A stretch of 64,000 nt of DNA, from positions 42,410 to 106,409 of the forward strand of contig JXTB01000571.1 of assembly GCA_002914805.1 (NCBI GenBank), written 5' to 3'. The notes beneath the pieces were generated by a model. The model made no database searches and was not told the DNA's origin. It worked only from the letters and a program-made list of their open reading frames with translations. This DNA is from Parasponia andersonii (taxonomy: Eukaryota; Streptophyta; Magnoliopsida; Rosales; Cannabaceae). Made by a program: the position numbers and the translations under genes. Shown one piece after another: positions 47,830-59,085 of this stretch; position 1 is the first letter of the stretch; every line of letters begins with the position of its first letter.

Positions 47830-48585
47830 AATTTTTTTTTTTGAGAAAATTTGATTTTTTTTGTGGTAATTTTTTAGAAAATTGAAATATTCTGGACTTT
47901 GAAATTGTTTGAAAAATCTTGACTTTTAATTAGAACAATATCACTTAAAAATATTTATAAAAATACTATTTTTTATTAATTGATAAGATACTTAAAATAA
48001 CCAATTAAGTTACATAATTTGATCGGTTACCTCAAGTAGCTAGATTGATTACTCTAAATAGCCAATGGTTACCTTGAGTACCATTAAATCAATTTTAAAG
48101 ATCAATTGGTATTTTTCTAAATACTTATTAAAAGTCTTATGTTTCCAAAAGCTTTTAAAAAGTGACACTATTCTAAATCAGTGGGATTTTTCAAAACCTT
48201 TGGCCCATTCGGGAATTTTTTAATTTTTGGCACTTTGGGCCTGGAATTTTGAAACAAAAAATCCTTTTTTTTTTGCCCCCTCTTTACTAATATGTAGAGG
48301 ACATTTGATTTCTTTTGTAATTTTCAAAAAAATTGAAAATTTCCATATTTTAATTAGAAAAAGAATACTTGAAAAATATTTGGAAAAATACCTTTTTATT
48401 AATTGAAGAAATACTTGAATTAACAAATCAAGTCATGAGGTAACTTGACCAGTTCCCTCAAACACCATTGAAAAATATCAATTTTAAAGAAAAAGTTGTA
48501 TTTTTCTAATTATTTATTAAAATAGTAATTTTTCAATTTTTAGTACTTTGGGTCTAATATTTTGTAAAAAGCCCTAATATGTATA
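47830..48585. repeat. AT-rich repeat family 2, two more copies
   Basis: Copies at about 47830-48262 and 48295-48585, sharing TTTTTATTAATTGA, ACCTCAAGTAGCTAGATT-like and TTTTTGGCACTTTGGG-like blocks with 43370-44222. The second copy is shorter. Confidence 0.5.
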
Positions 48586-49304
48586 CATATATTACCTAGA
48601 ATTTTTTGCTTTCAAGCTTAATGGTGGAATTTTGAATCATTATTTGAGAATGGCCGTTTTCAAACACTATTAAATAAAAGCCAAATTGTTAAACTTATTT
48701 GAAAAATGGTCTTTTTTCTTATTATATAGATCAAAATTTATCGATTTGCTTTGTAAAAAATTTATTTATTTTTAAAAAATTAATTTTTAAAAAGTAGGTC
48801 AACTAAAAAAACTTATTTTTTATTAAAATAAAATTATAAAACGACCTTTTATTAGATGGGTGTACAAAAACGGTTATGTTTTAAATTGATCTAAAAAAAG
48901 GGCATTTCCTATAAATCCTCTAGAATCATTTGCTTCCAAAAGTCTAGTGTGGGCAATTGGACAGCTTTGTCCCTGTATCCAACGCAATACCACATTTATG
49001 GGACAATGTCATAATTTAGTATAATACAAAAACAAAAAAAAGGACATCTTCCTTTGGGTGGGCTAACAAGTCTCAGTCGATGACTCAAAGCCGAGTAAAG
49101 GTCTACATGAGGGGAGATGCAAGAAAGGATCAGTTTTCTTTTTTGGGAGTTTTCTCTTTTTTTTTTTTTTTAAAAAAAAACTAGCAGAAAATTTTTCTGT
49201 TTTTGAAACCTACTGAGTGAGAACTGCCATTTCAGTATGTTAGTTGATCAAAGCTATAAAAATTAACAAAAAACGAAGTAGACGAATCATTCAATTTAAC
49301 TAAG

Positions 49305-49685
49305 GGCTTTTTATAAAATCCAGGCCTTTAGGGTTAAAAATTGAAAAATCCCAAGTGGGCCGATTTTTTTGAAAAAATTACGGATTGATTTAGAAAATTT
49401 GCACTTTAAATAAATATTTAGAAAAATACTTTTATTTCTTCAAATTGGTATTTTTCAGTGAGACTCGAGATAACTAATTAGGTTAGGTAATAGTTACTTG
49501 AACTAACTAATAAAGTTACCTCAGGTACAAGTTACCTCAAATATATCACCAAGTAATTTAAAAAATAGTATTTTTCTAAATATTTTTGAAAATATTATTT
49601 TTCTAATTAAACCCAAGATTTTTCAAACAATTTTAAAATCTGCGATTTTTCAAATTTTTTTTAACTTTGACCATAAAAGATCTAT
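49305..49685. repeat. AT-rich repeat family 2, fifth copy
   Basis: Same arms (AAATTGAAAAATCCCAAG at the left; complement TTGAAAAATCGCAGATTTT at the right) and the same central TTACCTCA-type motifs. Confidence 0.5.
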
Positions 49686-50404
49686 TTTCCTCTTTTACTA
49701 ATTAGTTGAGCTCCATTGCATTTAAACTGGGATTGAGCCCGTTGAGACATGCAAATTAAAAATCAGGATTACTAAGAAAATGTTTGGCCTTTCAAAAAAG
49801 AAAAGAGGAAAAAAAAAAACGTTTGAATGATTATCTGATAGTCATTCTTTTAATCGATCGAATTGGATTTTGACACGTTAATTTAAGAATAAAAAGCAAT
49901 TATTTTATCATTTTGAACTGCTTGGAATAATACGTTGAAAACATAATCGGATGGACAAAGAAAATAAGAAAGTTATTGAGGCTGTATACGTTATCCAAAT
50001 ATAGCCCCTTTTTAATATAGGAATTAAGAGGATTGTAGCATTGTTGAGCTTAAATCCGTACGTGAAGGCATGAACCAATAATGGTACTTTTACAGCATAA
50101 AAAATTGACATCACGCGTGCAAGACAAATCATGGTTTCAACGCAGAGAAAGAGAAAATCAAATGCTAATGAATTAATGGATAATAATTCAATACGTTATA
50201 TCTAATTGCTTTTGTCAACAACAAATTAAACCACGGGAAGACATGTAATATTGTACATTTTTTTTAGCCGAAATCAAAAGAAAAAGAAAAAAAAAAATCG
50301 TTAACGCTACATTTTTCAGGATGTATATAGTCATATAGCGAGATTGAAATCTATCAAATGACACTATAATATGACACATCACTGGACTCTGATCGACCAA
50401 ATAA

Positions 50405-53400
50405 TCATTGAGGCTTGAAAAATTGGGCATGAATACCAGTTTCAAGTACAACATAAACCCCCGCCGCAATCAAAATTACACTTAGAGCCATACCAAGGAG
50501 TCCAAGTGCCCAATTGAGCAACCAAATTGGGCTATACATCTTTGGCTTCTTGATCTTGAGCCACATGAAACACGGATAAGCTAGAGTCACAGGCAAGGCA
50601 ATCCCTCCAATGAGCCCGGCCAGGCTCCCCAAGAACGGGATCGCCACTGCCACGAAGAAGCACCCATATCCAAACATAACCCGGAAAAGGTGCCGGAGCC
50701 ACCACGGACACGGTTTCTTCATTCTCGTTGTGTATTTGGACTCCATGTCATCGAACATCGGCATGCCATATATTTGGAAGGAGCTCACGGCGTTGATTAT
50801 GACGAATAAGCTCGTTAGGCCTAGGATGAATTGAGATGTGTCACGCGAATGGAATGCATACAAGGCTGTTAGCATACCCCCTTGTTCCGGTATCTGTTAT
50901 TTGAAAAAAAAAAAAAAAAGAAAATAATTATAATAAATTAGATTTATGAGACAAGAGTATATTTAGGTTTAGAATTGAATATTGACGTATGCATATATAT
51001 GCAATGCATGTGTATATTATATTATACGGTTTTTACCTTTTGACCGTATGCCCAATAGCCACCTATTGCAAGGGGGAAGAGGCACATTGCTACAACGAAA
51101 TAAGCAAACTTGACACCTCTCCACATTGGGACCCTTGATGGATGTTTCTCACTGGAAGGCATTGTAGACTGCAGTAACATTGGAGAAAATATATGCATTG
51201 ATCAGATCAATATATGACTTTTTACACGTAATTTCTAAATAATAATTATTTTGTTTCTTTGTCCTAAGTAATTGAATTTTCGCAAGGGTCATGATTCTGT
51301 TAATTAGTGTTTGTTTTGGCCGGGTAGCCTTGCTCTGTTTCAATTCTAGTGGATTGTTGCTATCGCTATGGTTTTTTCTATATGGTTTTTTTTTTTAAAT
51401 TTATTTTCCACTAGAAAAATGAAAAAAGAAAGAAGAAAAGGGGCTAATTTGGTCAGTCTTATGCATGGTTACAAGTTTTTGGTCAAGTGCTTTCCTTGCA
51501 AGCCAATACGTAATTCAAGGAAGCAATAAAAAAGAGTGAGAATCAGATAAATTAGTTTGATACCGATATAATAAGTTGTTGTTTAGCTATATAAATATAT
51601 CGTTTATTTAGCTATATTGAAATATGATTGCCATTGTTTTTTTTTTATTTATTTATAGCGATTAATTTATAATGTGATATAATAAGGTGTAAGAAAAATT
51701 ATGTATTATTAATATTATTTTTTTTATTTTTATATTATTAAAAAATGTGTATAATACATTTTTGTTGGCCAAAATCATAATTATGTATAAGTAAAAAAAA
51801 AAAAAAACTACTGGTGCCCTTTAAATATATATATATATATTCCTTTTTACCATTTTGAGTGTTCCCACACGAAAGTCGCACATAAACTAAAAAAATTAAT
51901 GTTCACATTGGTAACACCTTGTATTCTTATAGACTAATATTCTTTCTTCGTCTACTGTCAAGCAAACTCCTTAAAGTTCAGCCGTGTCATTAGAAGACTA
52001 TGTTATTCGTTTTCACACAATAAAAGTACTCCAAAAACGTTGTTATTTAATTTTTTTTTTTTTTGGTTTTTTAAGAATAACACTAGCACGTATGTTTACC
52101 TGGATTTCGAGTATGAGATTATGACCTCTGAAAGCAAAAGCAATCATTCCAAGTGCATTGAGCACATCAAAAAATTGGCCAATTTCAGTTTTGGCTTTCA
52201 ACGGGTTGTATGACACATCAGGGAGCGGGCCCTTGGCAACGGACACCACCCATATCAGTGTGCAGTAGCCAACAGCCGTGATAGAGCCGATGAGAGACAC
52301 GCCAGCGATCGAGTTCAAGTTCGGCAGCTGCGACAAAATGACGGCGGCGCTTGTGAACACCAAGTACCACTCCACCGGCGTCAATGTCTTGGTTGTGCAC
52401 GTCTCCCCGCAAATTATCTGGAAGAACATCTTCGACGTCGACCCTCCTATGATGATCAACGCCACGCACGTTCCTCCAGACAGGTACAATATTGGGAACA
52501 GGGCTAAGAACTTCGAGAGCTTGTTACCTGAAAAAAGAAGAAAACTCACGATTATTTTTTTTAATATTATCAAACACATGTAGTCGGACACATTAAACAA
52601 AATTGAATTCGTGGGCTGTCATCTTCTATCATAATCAAACAGTATATAAAGAGAGTACTGCTATAAGACACGGTCATAACGACGTAACACTACACTACAC
52701 GGTGTGTTTATTTTTTATTAACTTATCATGATTGATAGACTGAGTCCATGTGAATTTCCACACAGATGTGTAATTAAAATATCAAATAAAATACATATAT
52801 ACAATATATGGTGCTGCCAATTGGCATTACATTGTAACACTCATGTGGATATGATGATATTTGATAAAAATTTGACAGTTTAGAAATATGGATTATATTA
52901 CAGATGTAGTGTCACATAATTTTTCAAGAAAGATGATGATATTTGATAAAAATTTGACAGTTTAGAAATATAGATTATCATACGGATGTAGTGTCACATA
53001 ATTTTTCAAGGAACGATACTAATTTACAGTAAATAATTATTCTTATATTAATTATGGTTAAATACGTACCAAAAGTGGCATCGGCCAGTTGAAGGTATCT
53101 GCAGTAACGTATCCCAGTTTCGGGAGACTCATGAAGTTGAACGAGTAAGTACAAGGTGTAAAGTTGCCATATGAATGCTAAAGACAAGCATATCAATCCC
53201 CATGTCCTAAAACCAAAGAAGAAAATATAATATTGTTCAATAGATTCATATATATGAGTAAACTATAAGATTTAATTAAGGTACAAAATATGTATCTAAT
53301 ATATCAATGTTGCAATTTATTTTTACCAGCCAAGAATGGTGAAGGCAACAGGGAGGATAAGGGCTTGAATTCCAATACCGGAACAAAGAGTGTGAAACGC

Positions 53401-53739
53401 AGCGTAGTAGGCGTTCCCGTTCCTTGACTCAGTGATGGGAAGCCAAGCATCTTGAGGGTCAAGCTTAGTAAGGTGGAGAGCCCTTCTAAGAGGGCTCCCT
53501 ATAGGAGTAATGAAGCGCGGAGTTCGAATTTTAGGCGTCAAGGATTTTGGTGTTTTGGAAGTTGTGATTGCGGTTTCTACGTGGTCGCCGCCGTCTTCAG
53601 CGGTGGTAGGGAGGAGCGGGACCCTTGTCAAAGACGGAGAGTGGTATTGCGCAGGAGGCGCTGCTATTGGAGGGACCGGAGTAACCGCCGGTCTTGGTGG
53701 TGTTGTGGAGACTGAAATTTCTTCAACAGCTTCACCCAT
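50405..53739 (-). CDS. Lysine/histidine transporter-like 8 type amino-acid permease, gene 2 (complete)
   Basis: Predicted plasma-membrane amino-acid/H+ symporter of the amino acid/auxin permease family. Exons 53739-53327, 53206-53070, 52527-52100, 51168-51037 and 50893-50405, all GT-AG, total 1599 nt = 532 aa plus stop, close to the about 519 aa I recall for Arabidopsis LHT-like 8. The cytosolic N-terminus (about 105 aa, Pro/Ser/Thr-rich) holds RFITPIGSPLRRALHLTK and then LDPQDAWLPITESRNG. About 11 membrane segments follow: TM1 ends at LPVAFTILGW, TM3 holds LYLSGGTC, TM5 follows LPNLNSIAGVSLIG, TM6 ends in AFRGHNLILEIQ, then MPSSEKHP and PMWRGVKFAY in exon 4. The last exon contains GMLTALYAF, SSFQIYGMP and FLGSLAGLIGGIALPVTLAY and ends FFKPQ. 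No breaks. Substrate preference cannot be read from sequence. Paralog of gene 1 at 1-3834. Confidence 0.96.
51640..51825 (+). mobile_element. TA-flanked MITE, copy 5 (degraded), in intron 3 of gene 2
   Basis: The right half matches the family: TAAAAAATGTGTATAATACA, a TTGGCCAAAATCATAATTA-like block, a GTATAAGTAAAAAA run, then ACTACTGGTGCCC followed by a TA run (51829-51840). The left end is eroded. Both paralogous genes thus carry members of this MITE family in introns. Confidence 0.5.
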
Positions 53740-53836
53740 TTCCTCTTGTCTTTATAATTCTAGCTAGCGCCTCTTGCTTAAGACTATTTTCTTTGCTCCG
53801 TAGTTCCACAATATCTAGTCACGGAACTTCTGAGTC

Positions 53837-53844
53837 TTTATATA
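53837..53844 (-). promoter_or_regulatory. TATA box of gene 2
   Basis: CTATATAAAGA on the minus strand, about 100 bp upstream of ATG 53739. A strong consensus match at a normal distance, implying a leader of about 65-75 nt. Confidence 0.6.
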
Positions 53845-53849
53845 GACTT

Positions 53850-54419
53850 ATAGATTTCGAGATGATCATGATAGAACTTAATAATGCGTTGAGATTTTAA
53901 AATTTTTTTTTTCCAAGTAAATAGTTTGAATGCGTGAGTAGAATGGTATTTAATAATATACGAATTCTTTGACTAAGCTTGTGAATAGAATTATAGGATA
54001 AGGTACTACATTCTTATATTCAAAGGGATTTGAAATGAATGTAGTACTAGTAACCCATCTTTTCTTCGTAAACTATTGGCCTTATTTAATAGTTTATTAA
54101 TTACATGGCACAATTTCTTCGTCAGTCATCATTAGTTCACAGACGGTTGTGTTTGAACTTTGGGTCAGCACACATACGAGTACTTGGCTGCCCTGTTGTT
54201 CAAAATTAATTTGCTCTTATCTTTCTCTTTTCTTGACTTGACTTGGTCCACATTTTTGTTCGTCTGTTTATTTATTCGGCATGATAACATGGACCGACCG
54301 ACTGGACCATATATAGGCCCCATAGCTAAGTGAAGTACTTTTTCTACTCTTTATCTTAGCTAAATTTAAGAGACATGATATGAATAGCTTAAAATAAGTT
54401 GTACTTCCTTTTTAAACAA

Positions 54420-54451
<32 letters not shown>

Positions 54452-56279
54452 ATGTAAGATTTACTTTCTCTCTAGCTCTTCTTCAAAGTCTAAACCATCA
54501 AACTCTATTTCAGGTTCTTAGATCACAGATCGATAGATATGTACTGCGGAAATGAGGCACAAGCTAGTTATCTAACGCTTGAAACGAATTAAATATTTTT
54601 CAATCATTAGCTACAAGGGTCGGCCAAAAAGAAAAAAAAAAGGTTTTGAAAAGAGCATATATGTATATACATATAGATTTATAAATATGAATAATCTGAT
54701 TTCACCTGGGCTAAACAGATTGATATTGTCACTAATTCAAATATGAACAGAAGATTATATAAGTATAGCACTTTAATTTGCTTTGGGTGCTGATCGAACC
54801 ATTAACTTGAAAAGTGAGTTTGGTCGACTGTAGGTTAATTTAGGCATAATTAGTAAATATTAAAATGCACAGAATCAACTCCTAGTTTCCATTCTACTGG
54901 CTATATTTTTACTTTATTTTAGTTTTTCATTTTCATTTTTTTTTTAATTAATCTCGTTCATTTGACAATAAAAAAGAATCTCAAAGGGATATTGATTCAC
55001 ACCTGACTCTGCAGAAGTAGAATACAAGACCACCAATACTCCTCTCCGACTTTACAATAAATATGTCCTTATAATTTGAGTAATTAAAAAAAATAAAAAT
55101 TTATTATTTAATATTTATTTTTATTTTTTTAACATAAAAAGACGGTAAAAAAAAATATGCCCGTTGTATAAACATATACAGAGAGATAACATTCTGCTCA
55201 ATACGCTCTGCCAAAAGATGATAACCTACTTTTAAGTCTGAACTCTGCCTTTCGTTTGACCTGGAGAACTAGCTTAACTGCATGCTTGAATAAAAGGTCA
55301 AGGATTAAAAAATTATATCATGTCAATCACTAATCCACATTAGACCAACAAAACATTCCAGTAGTCTTCTCATTGCTCACCGACTTGGATTTTTTTTTTT
55401 CTCTTTTATTGTCTCTTTCTAAACCTATAGAAGGAAAATTTACTTTTAAAGTGACCTTGAATTTGGCATGTATTCTTTTTCCTGAAGAAGAAAAATATTT
55501 TCAATGTGAAATCACCGCCAGATAATATTAGTTAATTGTTGAAGATAACACGTGCTTAATGATATTAGATGCTAACTTGCATGTGTACTATGGGCGTAGA
55601 ATAAAATAAAACAAATCACATGCATGTACTATTTATTTGTTTGAGGTTCATTAAATAAAACCAATTTACATGCATGCATAATTTGTTTGAGTCTTGAGCA
55701 CTTCAAAAAACTAATTAAATAAATAAATAAAATTTCAGGTTCATTAAATAAGACCAGTTACAAGCATACTTTTATCAATTTGAAATGAATCGTTTGTACA
55801 ATCTGAACTAGCTAATATATTGCAATTAAAGTCAATGTAAAAATTATTTTTTTTTTAAAAAGTCAATGTTAAAATTCAAAAGGTGTAACAAACACGCAAA
55901 GAAATATAATTAATTAGGCCTTCCTTTTTTGCATGGTATTTTCCTTAAATCAGGTCTCGTAAGAGGAAGGGAATTCTCAATTCTATATTGCCGGCTATTA
56001 GTGTCTTCAAAATACAAATAAAAATAACAATATAATATGATTGACCGGCCCACGAGGCTGGACCTTCCGATCCACATCAATTCTTTTTTTTTTTTTTAAC
56101 CTTTTCTTTGTGATGAGTAGATCTCCATGGCTTGTTGTTATAATGAAATATTGCTTAGTTTGCAGCTACACATTCGGAAGGCGACTAAAAGTCTTAATTT
56201 AAGGATTTAATTGACGTTTTAAAACTTATGCATGTTCTGCAAATTCTATTAACATCGCCTGATTTGTAAAATTAAGTCG
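53850..56279. other. Intergenic DNA upstream of gene 2
   Basis: No gene recognised. A compound (TA)n(TG)n microsatellite lies at 54419-54452, and short tandem-like repeats TTCATTAAATAA occur near 55645-55750. Confidence 0.5.
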
Positions 56280-56287
56280 GTTAGATC

Positions 56288-56951
56288 CAGTGGCAGAGCG
56301 AAAAAAATTTTCAGCGGGGCGAAAATTTTTTAACAATATAATAATAACACAGAAATATTTAAAATTTTATAATAATATTTCTAAATTATAATAAAATGTA
56401 CTGTATTTACTCTCGACGAAGCACTTTATAACACTCTTATTGTTCTATTATTAAAAATGGAATTTCATATGTATAAGATCTTCGTAAAATTACAAAACTA
56501 ATAAATATATACAATGAGTTTAAATAAAAAAAGTGTAAACGATGAAATAACGTTTCAGTATTTATATAAAAATTTTGGTTCTGTCTTTACTAGTTGGGAA
56601 CGAGGAGAGTCTTCCTAGCTAATTCATTTTTTTTTTCACCGGCCCTCAAGTCGATTTTGATTTTGAAAATTGAACAAAAAAATGAAAGTTAGAAATAGAA
56701 GGATACTGAGTTATGATAAAAGTAACAATTTACTTCTTATACAATAGAGATAAAATTAGAAAAGAAAAATATCAATAGAAGCAAAGTAGGAATCAAGAAA
56801 ACTTATTAGTTAAAGTTAAAATATATATGTTACGGAGGCAAATATAAATACTTTTATGGGCCAAATTAAAAAACTTGTAAGAGATCAAATAGGGGGTAAA
56901 ATGAAAAATCAGGGGGAACAATGCCCCACTTGCCCCCTGCCTCTGCCCCTG
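56288..56951. mobile_element. Non-autonomous hAT-like element 2
   Basis: 664 bp with inverted ends CAGTGGCAGAG and (complement of the right end) CAGGGGCAGAG. Flanking 8-mers GTTAGATC (56280-56287) and GTTACATC (56952-56959) match at 7 of 8. Inside it is AT-rich and non-coding, with GGGGCGAAAATTTTT near the left and GCCCCACTTGCCCCC near the right. Same end type as 23129-23614. Confidence 0.8.
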
Positions 56952-56984
56952 GTTACATCCTGTTGTGCGGTCTAAAAACCTATA

Positions 56985-57643
56985 TGTTGGTCAATATCAA
57001 AAAGGAAAAAATTGACCAAGTCGACGTGTCAGGTCGCATGAGTAAGATTAAGTGCGGCCTCCTTCGAAAGAGTTAAGCCACTGCATAAGTTAGTACGACT
57101 TCCTCTGAACGAGTTAAGTGCGACCAGAATGAAAGGAAACTAGACTAAGCTTCGTCAAACGGGTAACCTACAAAGAAAGTGAAACAAAAATTTCTCTTTA
57201 AAGATCGACCAGTCATCTCATTTAAGTTATTAACCAGTTATATTGTTACTCAAATTATTTTTTCTGATTATACAGTTACTCATTCTTACAACTAGGAAAC
57301 ATTGAGTTATCCTCACCTACATAAAGGGAGTTCAATGCAGTTGTAAGGAATATTTGATCTTGGATTTTTTTAGATCTTTTGGGAACTTTTTAGACTCTTA
57401 CTTCTTCTTTCCAGACAACACACTGTAATTTTGAGCTCTTGAAATTCCAGCCTTGAAACTTAACAAAGCTCTTGTAATTCCCCAGAAAATAATAAAAAAC
57501 AGTAGACGTAGGCTCATCTTTTTTAGAGCTGAACCACTATAAAATTCTTGTCTCTTTATTTGCTTTGATTGATTAACCCTTTTCATACACAAGCCACATC
57601 TTGCAATTTCTTAAATTCATTGTTGACAAAACCTCCGTCAACA
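56985..57643 (+). mobile_element. LTR-like fragment or solo LTR (different family)
   Basis: 659 bp between TGTTGGTC and CCGTCAACA. It contains a TATA-like ACATAAAGGG near 57330 and a U5-like stretch (GACGTAGGCTCATC, then GAACCACTATAAAATTCTTG) familiar from plant LTR elements. No target duplication found (CTATA left, CATCC right), so it may be truncated or mis-bounded. Confidence 0.45.
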
Positions 57644-59085
57644 CATCCTATCTCCTAAATCCACAAGAATGTAAATTAGACATATGGCCAATAGAACTTT
57701 TAATATTATGACGTCTGAATATGTGATAATATAATTGGAGGTGCATGAAGTAACCGTTAAATAATTAGATTCTTCCTCCGAATTGAATAATAACAATAAT
57801 AAGGGTTTTCGATATCTTTGGCCAGTATATTATTTATAATTAGCAAAGTGGTCCCCAGAGTTATTTTGTTGGTAATTAGGTCCCTACATTTTCAAAATCT
57901 TGATAATTAAGTCTTTTTTGTTTTTGATATTACAAGTTTTATGAAATTGGATATGCTTAAGTCACGTGCAATTTTCTGGAAGCGCAAAATTGGTATTTCA
58001 ACATTAATTAGTAGGGGTGTTCAAAAAAACTGTCGAACCCTGAAAACCACTCAATTCAGTTCAAACTGCCTAATCTATGTGGTTTCTCTTCTTAAATAAC
58101 TGTTTACGGATTAGAAAATATGAAACCTAACTTGGTCGGTTCGATTTTCGATTTTGAACAAATTCGGTCGGATTCAAACCGAACAGAACAATAAGTTTGT
58201 ACATATATTTTTTTTATAAAAAATATGTATATTAATAGTTAAAAATTTAAGCTCGTTCATTCTAATTAAGTAATGATTACTCTTAGCTCATTTAAGACTA
58301 TGTTACTTAAGACTTATTTTGGAGTGTGATAATATTTTTATAATTAGTCACTAACTAAAATATTAAGTCACAAAGGATATGATAATTGTGCATTTGGTCA
58401 TTTACCATATTAATCTTCACTTAAATCCAACCAAACTATTTATAAATTCACCCATATTCATATATATGCCCATATATCCATATATTTATACGTATTCTTC
58501 TTATTATTATTATTATTATTATTATTATGCGGATTTTGGAAATGTTAAGCTACTCACCCTATAATTTTCTATTGTTCTAAATATTTGTAGGGTGCTAAAT
58601 ATACATATTATGCTAACATTTAAATTCTGCACTTTAAATACTCGTAGATTTATGATTCTGAGTTGTTTAGTAAGTTGAGTTGTAATATATACGACCCTTA
58701 TTTGCAACCGTTCACATTAAAGTCAGTACTTTTATTTTCTATTATGTTTGACAATATGACTAGAATTACCTATGTCAAAGATCTAATTTTCTAATTATTT
58801 ATTTTCAATATCGTTTATTTATATTTCTGACCATATGGTTGATATTAGCTATGTCAGAAATACTGGTTATCTAATATGTGATGATGGTCATTGAAACCAC
58901 CCATACTTATTTCCTTACAGGTTGAGCTGTTAAAGATACAATAATTTTCTGACACGTGGAATTGTATTGTTACAAATTTTCACATTTTTTCTCCATTTCT
59001 ACCACTATCCTACTTATCTTTAATTAAACGCTTTTATGCTTAACTAATTTTCCTCTAATTAAATTACAAAAAAGCAGCCCCAGAA
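57644..59085. other. Intergenic DNA and probable 5' LTR of the right-hand Ty3/gypsy element
   Basis: A dispersed-repeat-like stretch with CGGTTCGATTTTCGA and TTCGGTCGGATTCAAACCGA occurs at 58130-58190, a (TTA)n microsatellite at 58499-58528. The part just left of 59086 should be the 5' LTR of the next element, but its outer end cannot be placed because the partner LTR lies outside the window. Confidence 0.4.
58499..58528 (+). repeat. (TTA)n microsatellite
   Basis: About nine to ten uninterrupted TTA units. Confidence 0.95.

Larger units (their letters stand above)
47299..50404. other. Intergenic DNA downstream of gene 2, with family 2 repeats
   Basis: Three further copies of AT-rich repeat family 2 and ordinary AT-rich sequence. 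No gene recognised. Confidence 0.5.
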
